A stretch of DNA of 64,000 nt from AWTP1-13 sp050248715. Its GTDB lineage: Bacteria; Pseudomonadota; Alphaproteobacteria; Rhizobiales; Hyphomicrobiaceae. Numbering within the stretch: the first letter of the stretch is position 1; every line of letters begins with the position of its first letter. The stretch is taken from assembly GCA_050248715.1 (NCBI GenBank), contig JBFWRV010000022.1, forward strand, positions 19,532 to 83,531. The letters are read 5' to 3'. Below the pieces are notes generated by a model that saw only the letters and a list, made by a program, of their open reading frames with translations, did not search any database and was not told where the DNA came from. The position numbers were made by a program, and so were the translations under genes. Positions 27,970 through 37,169 of this stretch are shown here, in pieces.

Positions 27970-28866
27970 CTAAGGCAGCGTCCAAGTCGTCTCCGTCGCG
28001 CCCGCGCTGCTGACAAGAGTCAGCGTCAGAGTCTTTCCCTTGAGGTCCTGCGCGTTGCCCGTGCGGGAAAGGTCGGCCTCAAAGCGCACCACCGCCTCGT
28101 TGGCATCGGCCGTGAGGGATGCTTGCGTGCCGATGTCCGGCGCCCGCTTCAACATCGGCACGTAGAGGCTACCTGGTGCTTCCAGGAATGCATCGGCAGT
28201 CGAGCTGTCGCGCGGGAAGATCGCCTCGACGATGAGCCGCGGCGCCGGTCCATCCAGTTTGGCGGAGGTCGTCAGAACCCGCGGATCGAGCGAGCGGCGG
28301 CTGGCATCCGGCCGCGGTACTCGATCGAGCGCCGCCAGGAGCACTGGCGAAGGTTTCCCAGCCATGGTGCCCGGCGCCAGCGTCACCGACATCTTCGCCT
28401 CTGCAGGAATGCAGATGTCGCGGCAGATGCCGAGTTCCATAACGAGCGCGAGCTCGACAGGCTGCCCTGCGTCCTTCGGCACGACCTCGACCGGAAATAC
28501 CACCGACGTCTTATATCCGACAGTCTCCGCGCCCGCCTCGTGCATGCGGTGCGGGGCGGGGTAGAGAACCCTGACGCTTGCGACGTTGGTGGAACCCGAC
28601 CAGTCGAAGGCGGGTGGTACGCCCGCATCCCCCGGCATGCGCCAGTAGGTCTTCCACCCGTCCGCCAGAGTGAGCTCTACGCCGGCAAGGTAGGTCTTGG
28701 CCGACCTGGTCGCGGGCGCCCCGGCAACGAGGCGCGCACGCGCATTGCTGAGATCTATCCATGGCGAGCCTAGCTCGCTCTCGGCCGAGGCCAGGCCCGG
28801 CCCAACAACCGCAACGGCCAATGCTGCTGCCACCAGAGCACGCGCGGCAGGTCGGAATGTGCTCAT
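27970..28866 (-). CDS. Exported DsbD N-terminal-domain protein
   Basis: This 298-residue protein has a signal peptide (cleavage near LASA-ES, about 28) and a DsbC/DsbD-type immunoglobulin-like domain. The redox cysteines are in ELGICRDICIPAEA, the CxxxC of this domain. There is no membrane or thioredoxin domain, so it is the thiol-transfer module alone and may take electrons from a separate CcdA/DsbD-like protein. GAGGA precedes the ATG at 28866. It is divergent from the yqgE gene. Confidence 0.85.
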   Translation of the reverse strand: MSTFRPAARALVAAALAVAVVGPGLASAESELGSPWIDLSNARARLVAGAPATRSAKTYLAGVELTLADGWKTYWRMPGDAGVPPAFDWSGSTNVASVRVLYPAPHRMHEAGAETVGYKTSVVFPVEVVPKDAGQPVELALVMELGICRDICIPAEAKMSVTLAPGTMAGKPSPVLLAALDRVPRPDASRRSLDPRVLTTSAKLDGPAPRLIVEAIFPRDSSTADAFLEAPGSLYVPMLKRAPDIGTQASLTADANEAVVRFEADLSRTGNAQDLKGKTLTLTLVSSAGATETTWTLP

Positions 28867-28994
28867 GCTGTCCTCATCTGCGCTCCACACTTAGGTGGGT
28901 AGCGGGAAAACTCAACTCAAGTCTGCTCGATCGGCACGTTATCGTTGCTATCCAACCCCTTCCAGCCGCCTCGTTCCGGCGCTAGTCTTGTTGC

Positions 28995-29603
28995 ATGCGG
29001 CCGACGAAAAAAGGCAAACGGCGCGGCGACGGCTACCTCGAGGGGCAGCTGCTGATCGCCATGCCGATCATGACAGACAAGCGCTTTGCGCGATCGGTCA
29101 TCTACATGTGTGCCCATTCCGCGGAAGGCGCCATGGGGCTGATCATCAACCAGCGCGCCGCCCACATCAGCTTCCGCGAGTTGCTCAAGCAGCTCGGCAT
29201 CGGCTCGGGCAAGGGCGACGACATCCTGATCGACGTCGGCGATATGGATGTGCATGTGGGCGGCCCGGTGGAGACGGGGCGCGGCTTTGTCCTCCACAGC
29301 TCGGACTATCATGCGACCGACTCCACCCTGGCGATCGACGACGGCGTCTCTCTGACAGCTACGATCGACATCCTGAGGGCCATCGCCCTGGGTAAGGGAC
29401 CCGACAAGGCCATCCTGGCGCTTGGGTACGCTGGATGGCGGGCAGGCCAGCTGGAGAGCGAGATCGCCGCCAACGGCTGGCTGCACTGCCCGGCAGACGC
29501 CGACCTGCTGTTCGACCGCAACCTCGAACTCAAGTACGAGCGCGCCATGTCCCGGCTCGGCATCGACCCATCGCACCTAGTCAGCGACGCCGGCCACGCT
29601 TGA
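28995..29603 (+). CDS. YqgE/AlgH family protein (UPF0301)
   Basis: This 202-residue cytoplasmic protein belongs to the conserved YqgE/AlgH family. Signatures are LEGQLLIAMPIMTDKRF, GAMGLIINQ, GGPVETGRGFVLHS and LGYAGWRAGQLESEI. The biochemical function of the family is not established. No strong ribosome site is seen before the ATG, but the start matches usual length. Confidence 0.93.
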   Translation: MRPTKKGKRRGDGYLEGQLLIAMPIMTDKRFARSVIYMCAHSAEGAMGLIINQRAAHISFRELLKQLGIGSGKGDDILIDVGDMDVHVGGPVETGRGFVLHSSDYHATDSTLAIDDGVSLTATIDILRAIALGKGPDKAILALGYAGWRAGQLESEIAANGWLHCPADADLLFDRNLELKYERAMSRLGIDPSHLVSDAGHA

Positions 29604-29719
29604 GCCCTCCTGGTTCCGACGAGACAGGTCACATCGGGAGGCCGCGCCCTTCCGTGTGACGGCTGACCGCTAGTTGGCGTCTAATGTCCTGCAGCCGAGC
29701 ATTTCCGGCCGGTGAGACG

Positions 29720-31807
29720 TCACTCGAGGCGGGTTGGGAGCCAAAGCACGAGTTCTGGAAACAAGCAGAGCAGGATCACATTAAAGCCCATTGCGGCGAG
29801 GAACGGGACGGCGCCGAGTGCGATTGTGCGGAGCGAAACGCCCCGTCCGATCCCCTGCAGCACGAAAAGGTTCATGCCTATGGGCGGATGAATGAGGCCA
29901 ACCTCGGCCATGATGACCAGGACCACGCCGAACCAGATCGGATCGAAGCCCAGCGACTGGATCACGGGGAACACGATCGGCAGCGTTAGCACGATCATCG
30001 ATATGGAATCGAGAAACGCCCCGAGCACCACATAGATGAGCATGATGATGCCGAAAACGAACCAGCGGCCAAGGTGAGTGTCGGTGGCCGCCGCCATGAT
30101 CTTCTGGGAGATTTTCAGGTAGTCGAAGCCGAAGGTGATGATATTGGCGCCGACCACGATGAGGAAGATGAACGAGGTCACCACGACGGTTTCAAACAGG
30201 CTCTCTACGAGAGCCTGGCGCGACATGCGGCCGCGCAGGAGGCAGATGAGGAACGCGACGAAGGCGCCGAGCGCGCCTGTCTCGCTCGCGGTGGCAAGGC
30301 CCGCGTAAAGCGAGAAGATGACGAGCCCGATCAGGGCCACGACGAGCCCCGAATCGATTGCGCTCTGCCGGGTCAGCGGCGGCCTCGCCTCGGGCGGCAG
30401 CGTCGGGGCCGAGGAGGGATATATGACTGCCCACATGAAAATCACGGCCATGAAGGTGAGCATCATGATGATGCCTGGCACGATGCCGGCAATGAACAGC
30501 TTGACGATGGGGACGCCGACGGTGGTGGCATAGATGATCATGGGCACGCTGGGCGGGATCAGAATGCCGAGCGTTCCGCCGGCGGCAACACCGCCGTATG
30601 TCAGCTTCTCGCTGTAGCCGCGCCGGATCATCTCCGGGCAGGCGACTGTGCCGATGGTGGCGGCGGTGGCGACGCTCGAGCCTGAGACGGCCGCGAAGAC
30701 GGCGCAGCCGGCCGTGGCAGCATGCGCCAGCCCGCCCGGCAGGCGCGAGAGGAGGCGCGCCATGACGGAGAATAGCTCGCCGCTCAGCCCGCTGCGCACC
30801 AGGAGCGCGCCCATCAGCACGTACAGCGGAACGGCGGTGAGCGAGAAGCTGTTGACGCCGGACCACGCGCGGTCCGGCAGCGTGACGGGGAACGGTTTGG
30901 GCGTCAGGAAGTAGATGGCCAACATGCCGACGATGGCGAGCGCGAAGGCGATGCGTACGCCGATGACCAGGTAGAATATGATGGCGACCGCAAGCAGCAG
31001 CGTCAGCATGCCGGCGCCCAGCGCTTTGCCTAGCAGGAACGCGGCGATCGATCCGGCGATGATGCCGAGCACGGCAACGCCGATGCGGGCTCCGTTGGTG
31101 TAGAAGGAGCCGGCGATCACGGCGACGAGGACAGCGATGCTGCCGAGGTCGAACGCGGTTCCCGGCAGCAGAGCCGGATGCGGACCCAAAAAGAGCAGCC
31201 AACCCGCAAGCCCTGTAAAGATGACGTAGGGCGCCCAACGCTTCTGCTGCGGGGCCGCGGGTGACAGGCGCTCGATCTCGACCAGGATGGCCACCGCCAG
31301 GGCGATCAGGCCGACGGCAATGGGCGCCTTTGGAATCCAGGTCGGCGTCAGCAGAAGGCTGAAAATGCGCGCCCCGTTCGTATAGTCCGACAGGGTCATC
31401 AATACCGCCTGCCATCCTGCCACCGCTACGTACAGGAGCCCGATCCAGGCAGTGACAAGACACAATCTGCGACGGTTCTCCTCACTCAGCCGATCGAGCA
31501 GCAAGTGGACGCGGACATTGCCCTCCGCCAGGTGCGTGTAGGCAGCGCCGATGAAGATGATGCCGATCAGCACGTACGTGCTGATCTCGGTGGCCCAGTC
31601 GGTCGGCTTGTTGAAGATGTATCGCGCCAGCACATCGTAGGCGGTGGCCAAAGTCATGAAGACAATGCCGCCGGTGGCAACCCAGGCAAAGGCATTGGCC
31701 ACGGCGGCGGTGGCGCGACCTGGGGCCGACAGGTACTCGGCGCGCCATGCCCGGCCGGCTCCAGCAGACGGCTCGCCTGCGATTCCGACCGGCTGGGATA
31801 CCGACAT
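29720..31807 (-). CDS. TRAP transporter, fused small and large permease (DctQM)
   Basis: This 695-residue inner-membrane protein joins a DctQ-type small subunit (about residues 35-175: ATAYDVLARYIFNKPTDWATE) to a DctM-type large permease (about 285-690: SGSSVATAATIGTVACPEM, AAGGTLGILIPPSVPM). A linker of extra helices (about 185-280) lies between. TRAP systems import organic acids using a sodium or proton gradient. The binding protein gene is divergent, 66 bases away, with a TGTCCGGACA palindrome between them. Confidence 0.93.
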   Translation of the reverse strand: MSVSQPVGIAGEPSAGAGRAWRAEYLSAPGRATAAVANAFAWVATGGIVFMTLATAYDVLARYIFNKPTDWATEISTYVLIGIIFIGAAYTHLAEGNVRVHLLLDRLSEENRRRLCLVTAWIGLLYVAVAGWQAVLMTLSDYTNGARIFSLLLTPTWIPKAPIAVGLIALAVAILVEIERLSPAAPQQKRWAPYVIFTGLAGWLLFLGPHPALLPGTAFDLGSIAVLVAVIAGSFYTNGARIGVAVLGIIAGSIAAFLLGKALGAGMLTLLLAVAIIFYLVIGVRIAFALAIVGMLAIYFLTPKPFPVTLPDRAWSGVNSFSLTAVPLYVLMGALLVRSGLSGELFSVMARLLSRLPGGLAHAATAGCAVFAAVSGSSVATAATIGTVACPEMIRRGYSEKLTYGGVAAGGTLGILIPPSVPMIIYATTVGVPIVKLFIAGIVPGIIMMLTFMAVIFMWAVIYPSSAPTLPPEARPPLTRQSAIDSGLVVALIGLVIFSLYAGLATASETGALGAFVAFLICLLRGRMSRQALVESLFETVVVTSFIFLIVVGANIITFGFDYLKISQKIMAAATDTHLGRWFVFGIIMLIYVVLGAFLDSISMIVLTLPIVFPVIQSLGFDPIWFGVVLVIMAEVGLIHPPIGMNLFVLQGIGRGVSLRTIALGAVPFLAAMGFNVILLCLFPELVLWLPTRLE

Positions 31808-31845
31808 GGCGCTTGACTCAGTCCGGCGCGGCCGCGAAAATAAGT

Positions 31846-31855
31846 TGTCCGGACA
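31846..31855. promoter_or_regulatory. Candidate operator TGTCCGGACA, site 1
   Basis: This perfect palindrome lies between the divergent TRAP permease and dctP genes. On the plus strand a TTGACT at 31813-31818 and an A/T-rich AAATAA at 31838-31843 precede it, so it would cover the dctP transcription start. Identical 10-mers occur at 34334 and 39322. Confidence 0.65.
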
Positions 31856-31873
31856 TTTTTAGAGAGGCATGCC

Positions 31874-32884
31874 ATGTACGTCAACCGCTATCTGGTCGCG
31901 CTCGGCCTCGCCCTCGGACTTGCTGCAGCGCCTGCGATGGCGCAACAGGTCACTTGGACCGTGGGCTTCGTTAATGCGGTCGGCAGCAGCTACATCGCCA
32001 CACTGAAAACGGTGCCGGCCCGCATCGAGGCCGCGACGAACGGCAAGTTGAAGATCGAGCTCTACGACACGCTCGTGGCGGGCGCCGAGCAGCCGGCCGC
32101 CGTGCGCGACGGTCGCCTCGACGGCTCGTTCGCCGTGTCGCCCTGGCTGAGCGCCGAGGCGCCCTACATCAATTTTGGCCACCTTCCCGGCCTTCTCACC
32201 GATGTTGCCTCGTATCAGAAGATGCTCGACCCGCTGCTGCGCGAGGAGATGGCCAAGGTCTGGCGCACGAAATACAAATCCGAGCAGCTCATGACCGGCG
32301 TGTTCGAGGATCAGTGCATCATCTCCCGCGTGCCGCTGCACACGGTTGCCGACATGGCCGGCAAGAAGGTTCGCGTCCATAACACCGAGGCTGCGACCCT
32401 GATGAACAAGCTGGGCGCCGTGCCCACCCCCGTTCCGTTCGGCGAAATCGTGCCCGCGCTGCAGCGCGGCATCGTCGACATCGTCATGACGTCGGTCGGC
32501 ACCGCCAACGGCTTCGGCTTCCATACCGTGGCCAAGGAGCTCAGCATCTGGAAGATCGGCACCATCGTGCCATGGTCGCTGGTCATCAACTCGCAGGTCT
32601 GGGCGAAGCTGTCGCCGGAGCTGCAGGGCGTGGTGCGGAAGGAACTGCGTGCCATCGAGGATAAGCACTTCGCCGACCATGCAGCCTTTAGCAAGGCTGC
32701 GATAGATTCCATGGTGAAGAATGGCATGAGGCTCTACGAGGCGCCGCCTGCCGAGCTCGACAAGGTCTTCGCCAAGGAGAACGTCGAGTCGGTTTTCAAG
32801 GCCTGGTATGCCCTGAACGAAAGGTCCGGCACGGACGGCCGGGCGCTCGTGAAGCGCATCGAGGAAGCGAAGGCCAAAATGTGA
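31874..32884 (+). CDS. TRAP transporter substrate-binding protein (DctP/TAXI-like)
   Basis: This 336-residue periplasmic binding protein has a signal peptide (MYVNRYLVALGLALG, cleavage at AMAQ, about 23) and the DctP fold, including KVRVHNTEAATLMNKLGA and VPFGEIVPALQRGIVDIV. It captures the solute for the DctQM permease. The GAF protein gene begins at or within 15 bases of its stop. It is probably controlled by the palindrome 18 bases upstream of its start. Confidence 0.92.
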   Translation: MYVNRYLVALGLALGLAAAPAMAQQVTWTVGFVNAVGSSYIATLKTVPARIEAATNGKLKIELYDTLVAGAEQPAAVRDGRLDGSFAVSPWLSAEAPYINFGHLPGLLTDVASYQKMLDPLLREEMAKVWRTKYKSEQLMTGVFEDQCIISRVPLHTVADMAGKKVRVHNTEAATLMNKLGAVPTPVPFGEIVPALQRGIVDIVMTSVGTANGFGFHTVAKELSIWKIGTIVPWSLVINSQVWAKLSPELQGVVRKELRAIEDKHFADHAAFSKAAIDSMVKNGMRLYEAPPAELDKVFAKENVESVFKAWYALNERSGTDGRALVKRIEEAKAKM

Positions 32885-32898
32885 GGACGAGCAAAGCG

Positions 32899-33507
32899 AT
32901 GGCGAGGACATATCTGCAAACCGCATTCGATATGATTGAGACGGCGGGCGCAGAAGCGCTTGCTGGCGACGCTCCGGAGGCGGCGATCCGCGCGCTCGCG
33001 CGCGGTTGCTACGACACGCTGGGCGACCGCGAGGTGCACACGCAGGCCGGATCGCTGAAGCCGGGCGAGCAGCAGTTCTTCGTCGCGGGTGGGTTTTTCG
33101 TCACGCCGGATGAGAAGTACCATCTGCTGGTCGGCAACTGCAATTTCCCGCCCGAGCAGGAACGGCTGATGATCCCCATCGACGGAGGTCACCTCGGGTG
33201 GGTCTATGAGAACAAGGCAAAGCTACTGCTCGAGAACACCGACGAGCACGGGGATTTCCGCCAATACCTGAAGACCTCGCGCATGGGGTCGGCGATCTAT
33301 GCGCCGATGTTCTGGGAAGGCGTCTTCATCGGCCAGATGGTGATGGCGGCGCAGGCGCGCCGCACCATGCGCGAGGACGACCTGCGCGTGCTGGTCGCCT
33401 GCTCGCGCATCGCCACCGGCGCATGGGTCGCCAAGGGCGGTCCAGAGTGGCTCAAGCGGCTTTACCCGCCGAAGAACGCGTTTCGGGTTGGCGCCGACGG
33501 AATGTAG
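32899..33507 (+). CDS. GAF-domain protein
   Basis: This 202-residue protein is a single GAF-like sensory domain: LMIPIDGGHLGWVYENKAKLL, then SAIYAPMFWEGVFIGQMVM. GAF domains bind small ligands, but no output domain is attached. It follows dctP closely and probably belongs to the same transcript. It may sense the transported compound or modulate the neighbouring regulator. An in-frame GTG at 32881 overlapping the dctP stop is an alternative start. Its 3' end overlaps the convergent GntR gene by 56 bases. Confidence 0.78.
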   Translation: MARTYLQTAFDMIETAGAEALAGDAPEAAIRALARGCYDTLGDREVHTQAGSLKPGEQQFFVAGGFFVTPDEKYHLLVGNCNFPPEQERLMIPIDGGHLGWVYENKAKLLLENTDEHGDFRQYLKTSRMGSAIYAPMFWEGVFIGQMVMAAQARRTMREDDLRVLVACSRIATGAWVAKGGPEWLKRLYPPKNAFRVGADGM

Positions 33508-34294
33508 GCGCTTCTGTTCCGACAAAACTGTCGCGCTTCAGGCTCATTGAGTAGGCGAAGCGTTCGCCGGGATGCAGGCTGTCGGCAATCTCGAGCAGCC
33601 GGCCCGTCGCATCGAAGTAGTAGCGCGTGAGCCTGAGCGCCGGCTGGCCCTGGGCGACATTGAGACTCGCGGCATCGTCGCGGTCCAGCGATACGGCCGA
33701 GATCACCTGCTCGACGCGCGTAAAGGTAATGCCGTAGGCCTGCTCGATGGCGTCATAGATGGCGCCCTTCCTGGCCCGCAGATGGGCTTCGATACCGTCC
33801 AGCACAGGATTGAGATAGACGCGCGTGACGCAGACGGGGGCGCCGCCCGGCCCTTCGTAGCGCACGCCTGCAGCGAGTATCCAGGGCTCGCCGGGTTTGC
33901 AGCGCAGGGTTTCTGCCAGCAGCTGGTCGGCGACCGTGCGACCAATGTAGACGAGCCGCAACTCCGTCGTCTGCGCGTATTGGAGCAGATCCCCGATCGA
34001 GGCGACAGACTGGTTGAAGCGGCCGGAGCCGCTGGTGGCAATGACCTGAGTTCCCGATCCCTGCCGCCGCGTCACCAGGCCTGCCTCGCGCAGCAGCCTC
34101 AGGGCTTCGCGCGCGGTGAATCGGCTGATGTGGTGGCGCCGGCACAGGGCGACCTCGGTTGGCAGGAAACTGCCGACGGGATAGCGGCCGCGTGCGATGT
34201 CCGCGCCGAGCTGCGCGGCGATCTCGCGGTAGCGCGGCGCATCATCGAGTGCCGCGGCACGCCGCCGCCGCTGTCGACGGCTCTTGTCGGCCAT
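33452..34294 (-). CDS. GntR-family regulator, HutC subfamily (UTRA domain)
   Basis: This 280-residue DNA-binding protein has an N-terminal winged helix (YPVGSFLPTEVALCRRH, then SRFTAREALRLLREAGLVTR) and a C-terminal UTRA effector domain (ILAAGVRYEGPGGAPVC, DRDDAASLNVAQGQPALRL). HutC-type proteins are mostly repressors released by a small ligand. I use the ATG at 34294 with GAGG seven bases upstream; 34300 is also possible. It lies beside palindrome site 2 and is the natural candidate to bind all three sites. Confidence 0.9.
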   Translation of the reverse strand: MADKSRRQRRRRAAALDDAPRYREIAAQLGADIARGRYPVGSFLPTEVALCRRHHISRFTAREALRLLREAGLVTRRQGSGTQVIATSGSGRFNQSVASIGDLLQYAQTTELRLVYIGRTVADQLLAETLRCKPGEPWILAAGVRYEGPGGAPVCVTRVYLNPVLDGIEAHLRARKGAIYDAIEQAYGITFTRVEQVISAVSLDRDDAASLNVAQGQPALRLTRYYFDATGRLLEIADSLHPGERFAYSMSLKRDSFVGTEAPTFRRRQPETRSSAGKAA

Positions 34295-34328
34295 GACCAT
34301 GCCTCGTTGCGTTCAATGGTTGCAATGC

Positions 34329-34343
34329 TAATATGTCCGGACA
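34329..34343. promoter_or_regulatory. Candidate operator TGTCCGGACA, site 2, with -10 element
   Basis: The palindrome occupies 34334-34343 between the divergent GntR and MmgE/PrpD genes. A plus-strand TTGCGT at 34307-34312 and TAATAT at 34329-34334 (16-base spacer) form a plausible promoter for the PrpD gene, with the palindrome directly after the -10. The same site could autoregulate the GntR gene. Confidence 0.65.
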
Positions 34344-34363
34344 ATCTATACCATACCCGGTTG

Positions 34364-35698
34364 ATGGAAATGACGATCGCGGAAACTTTAGCAGACATTC
34401 TGCTCCGCCCGGTCCACCCACGAGCGCGCGAGCGCGCGGCCCTGCATGTCCTGGACTGGATCGGTTGCGCCGTGCTGGGCGCCGAGAGCGATGCCGGCAG
34501 GGTGCTGCGGTCGTGGGCTGCCGACGAGTGCGGCGGGCCGTGTCGGGCGTTGCGGGCCGGCGGCCGGAGCCTCTCCACAGCCCTGGCGGTCAACGGCGCG
34601 CTGGGCAATGTGCTGGAGATGGATGACGTGCATCGCACGTCGATCCTGCATCCGGGGCCCATCGTCGTGCCGACGGCGATCGCCGTAGCGGAGCGCCAGG
34701 AAGCAGCCTCCGAGGCATTGCTCGACGCGGTCGTACGGGGCTACGAGGCGATGATCCGGATCGGCGCATCCGTCGGGCCCGGCCACTATCGCTTCTGGCA
34801 CAACACCGCCAGCTGCGGCCCGTTTGGCGCGGCCGCCGCCGCCGCATCGCTGCTCGGCCTTGAACGGCAAGCACTGGTCTGGGCGCTTGGCAATGCCGGC
34901 ACCCAGTCGGGCGGTCTGTGGCAAATGCGTCACGAAGCCGTAATGTCCAAGCAGCTTCACAACGCGCGCGCGGCGCAATCCGGTGCGCTATCGGCCGACC
35001 TCGCGGCGCGCGGCTTCACTGGTCCAACCACCATTCTCGAGGGTCCGCAAGGCTTCTTCGCGGCCATGTGTCCCGACGGGGATCTTGGGCGCATCGCGGT
35101 TCGGCCCGACGCTCACTGGCACATCTTCGACACCAGCTTCAAGCCGTGGCCGGCCTGCCGCCACGCGCACCCGGCGATCGATGCCGCGCTGGCACTCAGG
35201 GACAAGGTGGCACCCGATGAGATCGAATCGGTGCATGTCACGACCTACTTCGACGCCCTCACGTTCTGCGACAGGCCAGTACCGGAGACGCCGCTGCAGG
35301 CGAAGTTCAGCCTCCAGCACAGCGTAGCGGTAAGCCTGATCGACGGACCGCCATCGCTTGCATCCTTCGAGCCGTCGACCATCGTCGACCCGAGGGTCGT
35401 GGGGCTGCGCTCGCTGGTGTGCGTCGAGGCGGGCGAGCCTTACGTTTCGGGGTATCCCGAGCACTATGGAGCTTTGGTAGAGATCCACCTGCGGGACGGA
35501 AGCAGATGTAGGGCAGCCATCACCGACGCGCTCGGCGACCCTGCCAATCCTCTCCCTGAGGCTGCCATTGTTGACAAGGCCAAAACGCTGTTGCGGGCGG
35601 CCGCGCTTGCGCCCTCTGCCATCGACACCCTCGTCACGGCGGCGCTCCGGCTGGCCAAGGGCGGCACGGTGCGGGCGTTGGCCGAGGCCCTGCCATGA
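34364..35698 (+). CDS. MmgE/PrpD family dehydratase-like protein
   Basis: This 444-residue protein belongs to the MmgE/PrpD family (2-methylcitrate dehydratase, cis-aconitate decarboxylase, and iminodisuccinate epimerase). The N-terminal helical domain has VLDWIGCAVLGAES, NGALGNVLEMDDVH and HPGPIVVPTAIA, and FKPWPACRHAHPAIDA is typical further on. The substrate cannot be told from sequence. It heads a plus-strand group with the CoA ligase and amidase, 20 bases downstream of palindrome site 2. ATGs at 34364 and 34370 are both possible. Confidence 0.87.
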   Translation: MEMTIAETLADILLRPVHPRARERAALHVLDWIGCAVLGAESDAGRVLRSWAADECGGPCRALRAGGRSLSTALAVNGALGNVLEMDDVHRTSILHPGPIVVPTAIAVAERQEAASEALLDAVVRGYEAMIRIGASVGPGHYRFWHNTASCGPFGAAAAAASLLGLERQALVWALGNAGTQSGGLWQMRHEAVMSKQLHNARAAQSGALSADLAARGFTGPTTILEGPQGFFAAMCPDGDLGRIAVRPDAHWHIFDTSFKPWPACRHAHPAIDAALALRDKVAPDEIESVHVTTYFDALTFCDRPVPETPLQAKFSLQHSVAVSLIDGPPSLASFEPSTIVDPRVVGLRSLVCVEAGEPYVSGYPEHYGALVEIHLRDGSRCRAAITDALGDPANPLPEAAIVDKAKTLLRAAALAPSAIDTLVTAALRLAKGGTVRALAEALP

Positions 35699-35765
35699 TG
35701 AGGGATTTCCCGGCCCCAGGCGCTGCCGGCAGGCTTCTCCGCCCGACCAACCTATGAGACCAGCT

Positions 35766-37169
35766 ATGAACACGCAGCCCTATGTCCGTTATCTCGATTT
35801 CGCGGCTCTCGCGCGGGAATATCCGATCGGCGACGATTTCATGCGCCTGATCACGTCGATAAGTCGCGATGCGCTGCGCAAGCGGCAGGATGAGCGCTTC
35901 CGGCGCTGCGTCGCGCTGGCCTGGAAAACGCATTTCTACCGTCGCCTCTGGGGCGCCAAGGGTATCGAGCCGGGCGATATCCGTGGGCTCGACGACATCG
36001 GCAAGCTGCCGACCTTCGACAAGTCCGACATCATGGACAGCATCGACCGTGTGCCGCCCTTCGGCGATTTCCACGCCATGGATGCTTATCCGCCGCAGGA
36101 GCGTCCGCCGGTCATCTTGCACACCACGAGCGGCACCACCGGGCGACCGCAGGTGCTGCTGTTCGGCCCGCGCGGGCGAGAGATTCAGAACATCATTCTC
36201 GCGCGCAACTATCTGTTCCAGGGGTTGCGCGCCGACGACATCGTGCACTCCGTCTACGGTCATGGTCTCATCAACGGCGGCCACTACGCACGCGAGTCCG
36301 TCACGCACTGGACGCGGGCGATCTTTATGTCCGCCGGCACGGGCATCGAGACCCGGTCGGCGACGCAGGTGGAGGTCATGCGCGATTTCGGCGCCACCGT
36401 GATCGTGGGTTTTGCGGACTACATCAAGCGGCTGTCCGAGGTGGCGCGCGAGGCCGGCATCATTCCGGGTCGCGACATTCGCATCCGCATGATCAGCGCG
36501 CACATCGGCCGCGAGGATCGACCTGCGCTGTCCTACGCCTGGGGTGGCGCGGAGGTGTTCGACTGGTACGGTGTCGGCGATACAGGCACGATAGCGGGGG
36601 AAGGCGCGGACCACGCAGGTCTCTACGTACACGAGGACGCGCACTACCTGGAGCTGCTCGATATCGATACCGGCCGGCCCGTGGAGGACGGTAAGACGGG
36701 GGACATGGTGACCACCGTGCTGTTCAAGGACGACATCTACCCGATGATCCGCTTCAACACGCACGACGTCTCGGCCTACCGCACGGATAGTTCGCCAATC
36801 GGCGCCACCTTCCGTCGCATCGAGGGCTTCTTGGGGCGCAGCGACAATATGGTGAAGTTGCGCGGCATCAATATCTTCCCGCAGGCGATCGGCGCCATGA
36901 TGCAGGAGCGCGCCGAGTTTGCCGGCGAGTACATCTGCCGCGCTGAGCGTGATGCCAGCGGCCGGGACAGCATGACGGTCATCGCCGAGGTGCGCGGCCC
37001 CGTCGAGGCAACCGCGCTCCTGCCGATCTATCGCGAGCTTCTCAAGCGCAAGATCGGCATCGAGGTTGATGTGGAGCTGGTTGCCCCCGGTACGACGGCG
37101 GTCCTGACGGGGATTGAAGCGCGGCAGAAGCCGATCCGGCTGATCGACGCGAGAAAGGCCAAGGCGTGA
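35766..37169 (+). CDS. Phenylacetate-CoA ligase-like adenylate-forming enzyme (PaaK family)
   Basis: This 467-residue adenylate-forming enzyme has the P-loop TTSGTTGRPQVLLFG, middle motif DWYGVGDTG, and the C-terminal LGRSDNMVKLRGINIFPQAI typical of PaaK rather than fatty-acyl ligases. It should activate an aryl or small organic acid to its CoA thioester with ATP. It lies 67 bases after the PrpD gene and overlaps the amidase gene in a GTGA junction. An ATG at 35754 is an alternative start. Confidence 0.88.
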   Translation: MNTQPYVRYLDFAALAREYPIGDDFMRLITSISRDALRKRQDERFRRCVALAWKTHFYRRLWGAKGIEPGDIRGLDDIGKLPTFDKSDIMDSIDRVPPFGDFHAMDAYPPQERPPVILHTTSGTTGRPQVLLFGPRGREIQNIILARNYLFQGLRADDIVHSVYGHGLINGGHYARESVTHWTRAIFMSAGTGIETRSATQVEVMRDFGATVIVGFADYIKRLSEVAREAGIIPGRDIRIRMISAHIGREDRPALSYAWGGAEVFDWYGVGDTGTIAGEGADHAGLYVHEDAHYLELLDIDTGRPVEDGKTGDMVTTVLFKDDIYPMIRFNTHDVSAYRTDSSPIGATFRRIEGFLGRSDNMVKLRGINIFPQAIGAMMQERAEFAGEYICRAERDASGRDSMTVIAEVRGPVEATALLPIYRELLKRKIGIEVDVELVAPGTTAVLTGIEARQKPIRLIDARKAKA

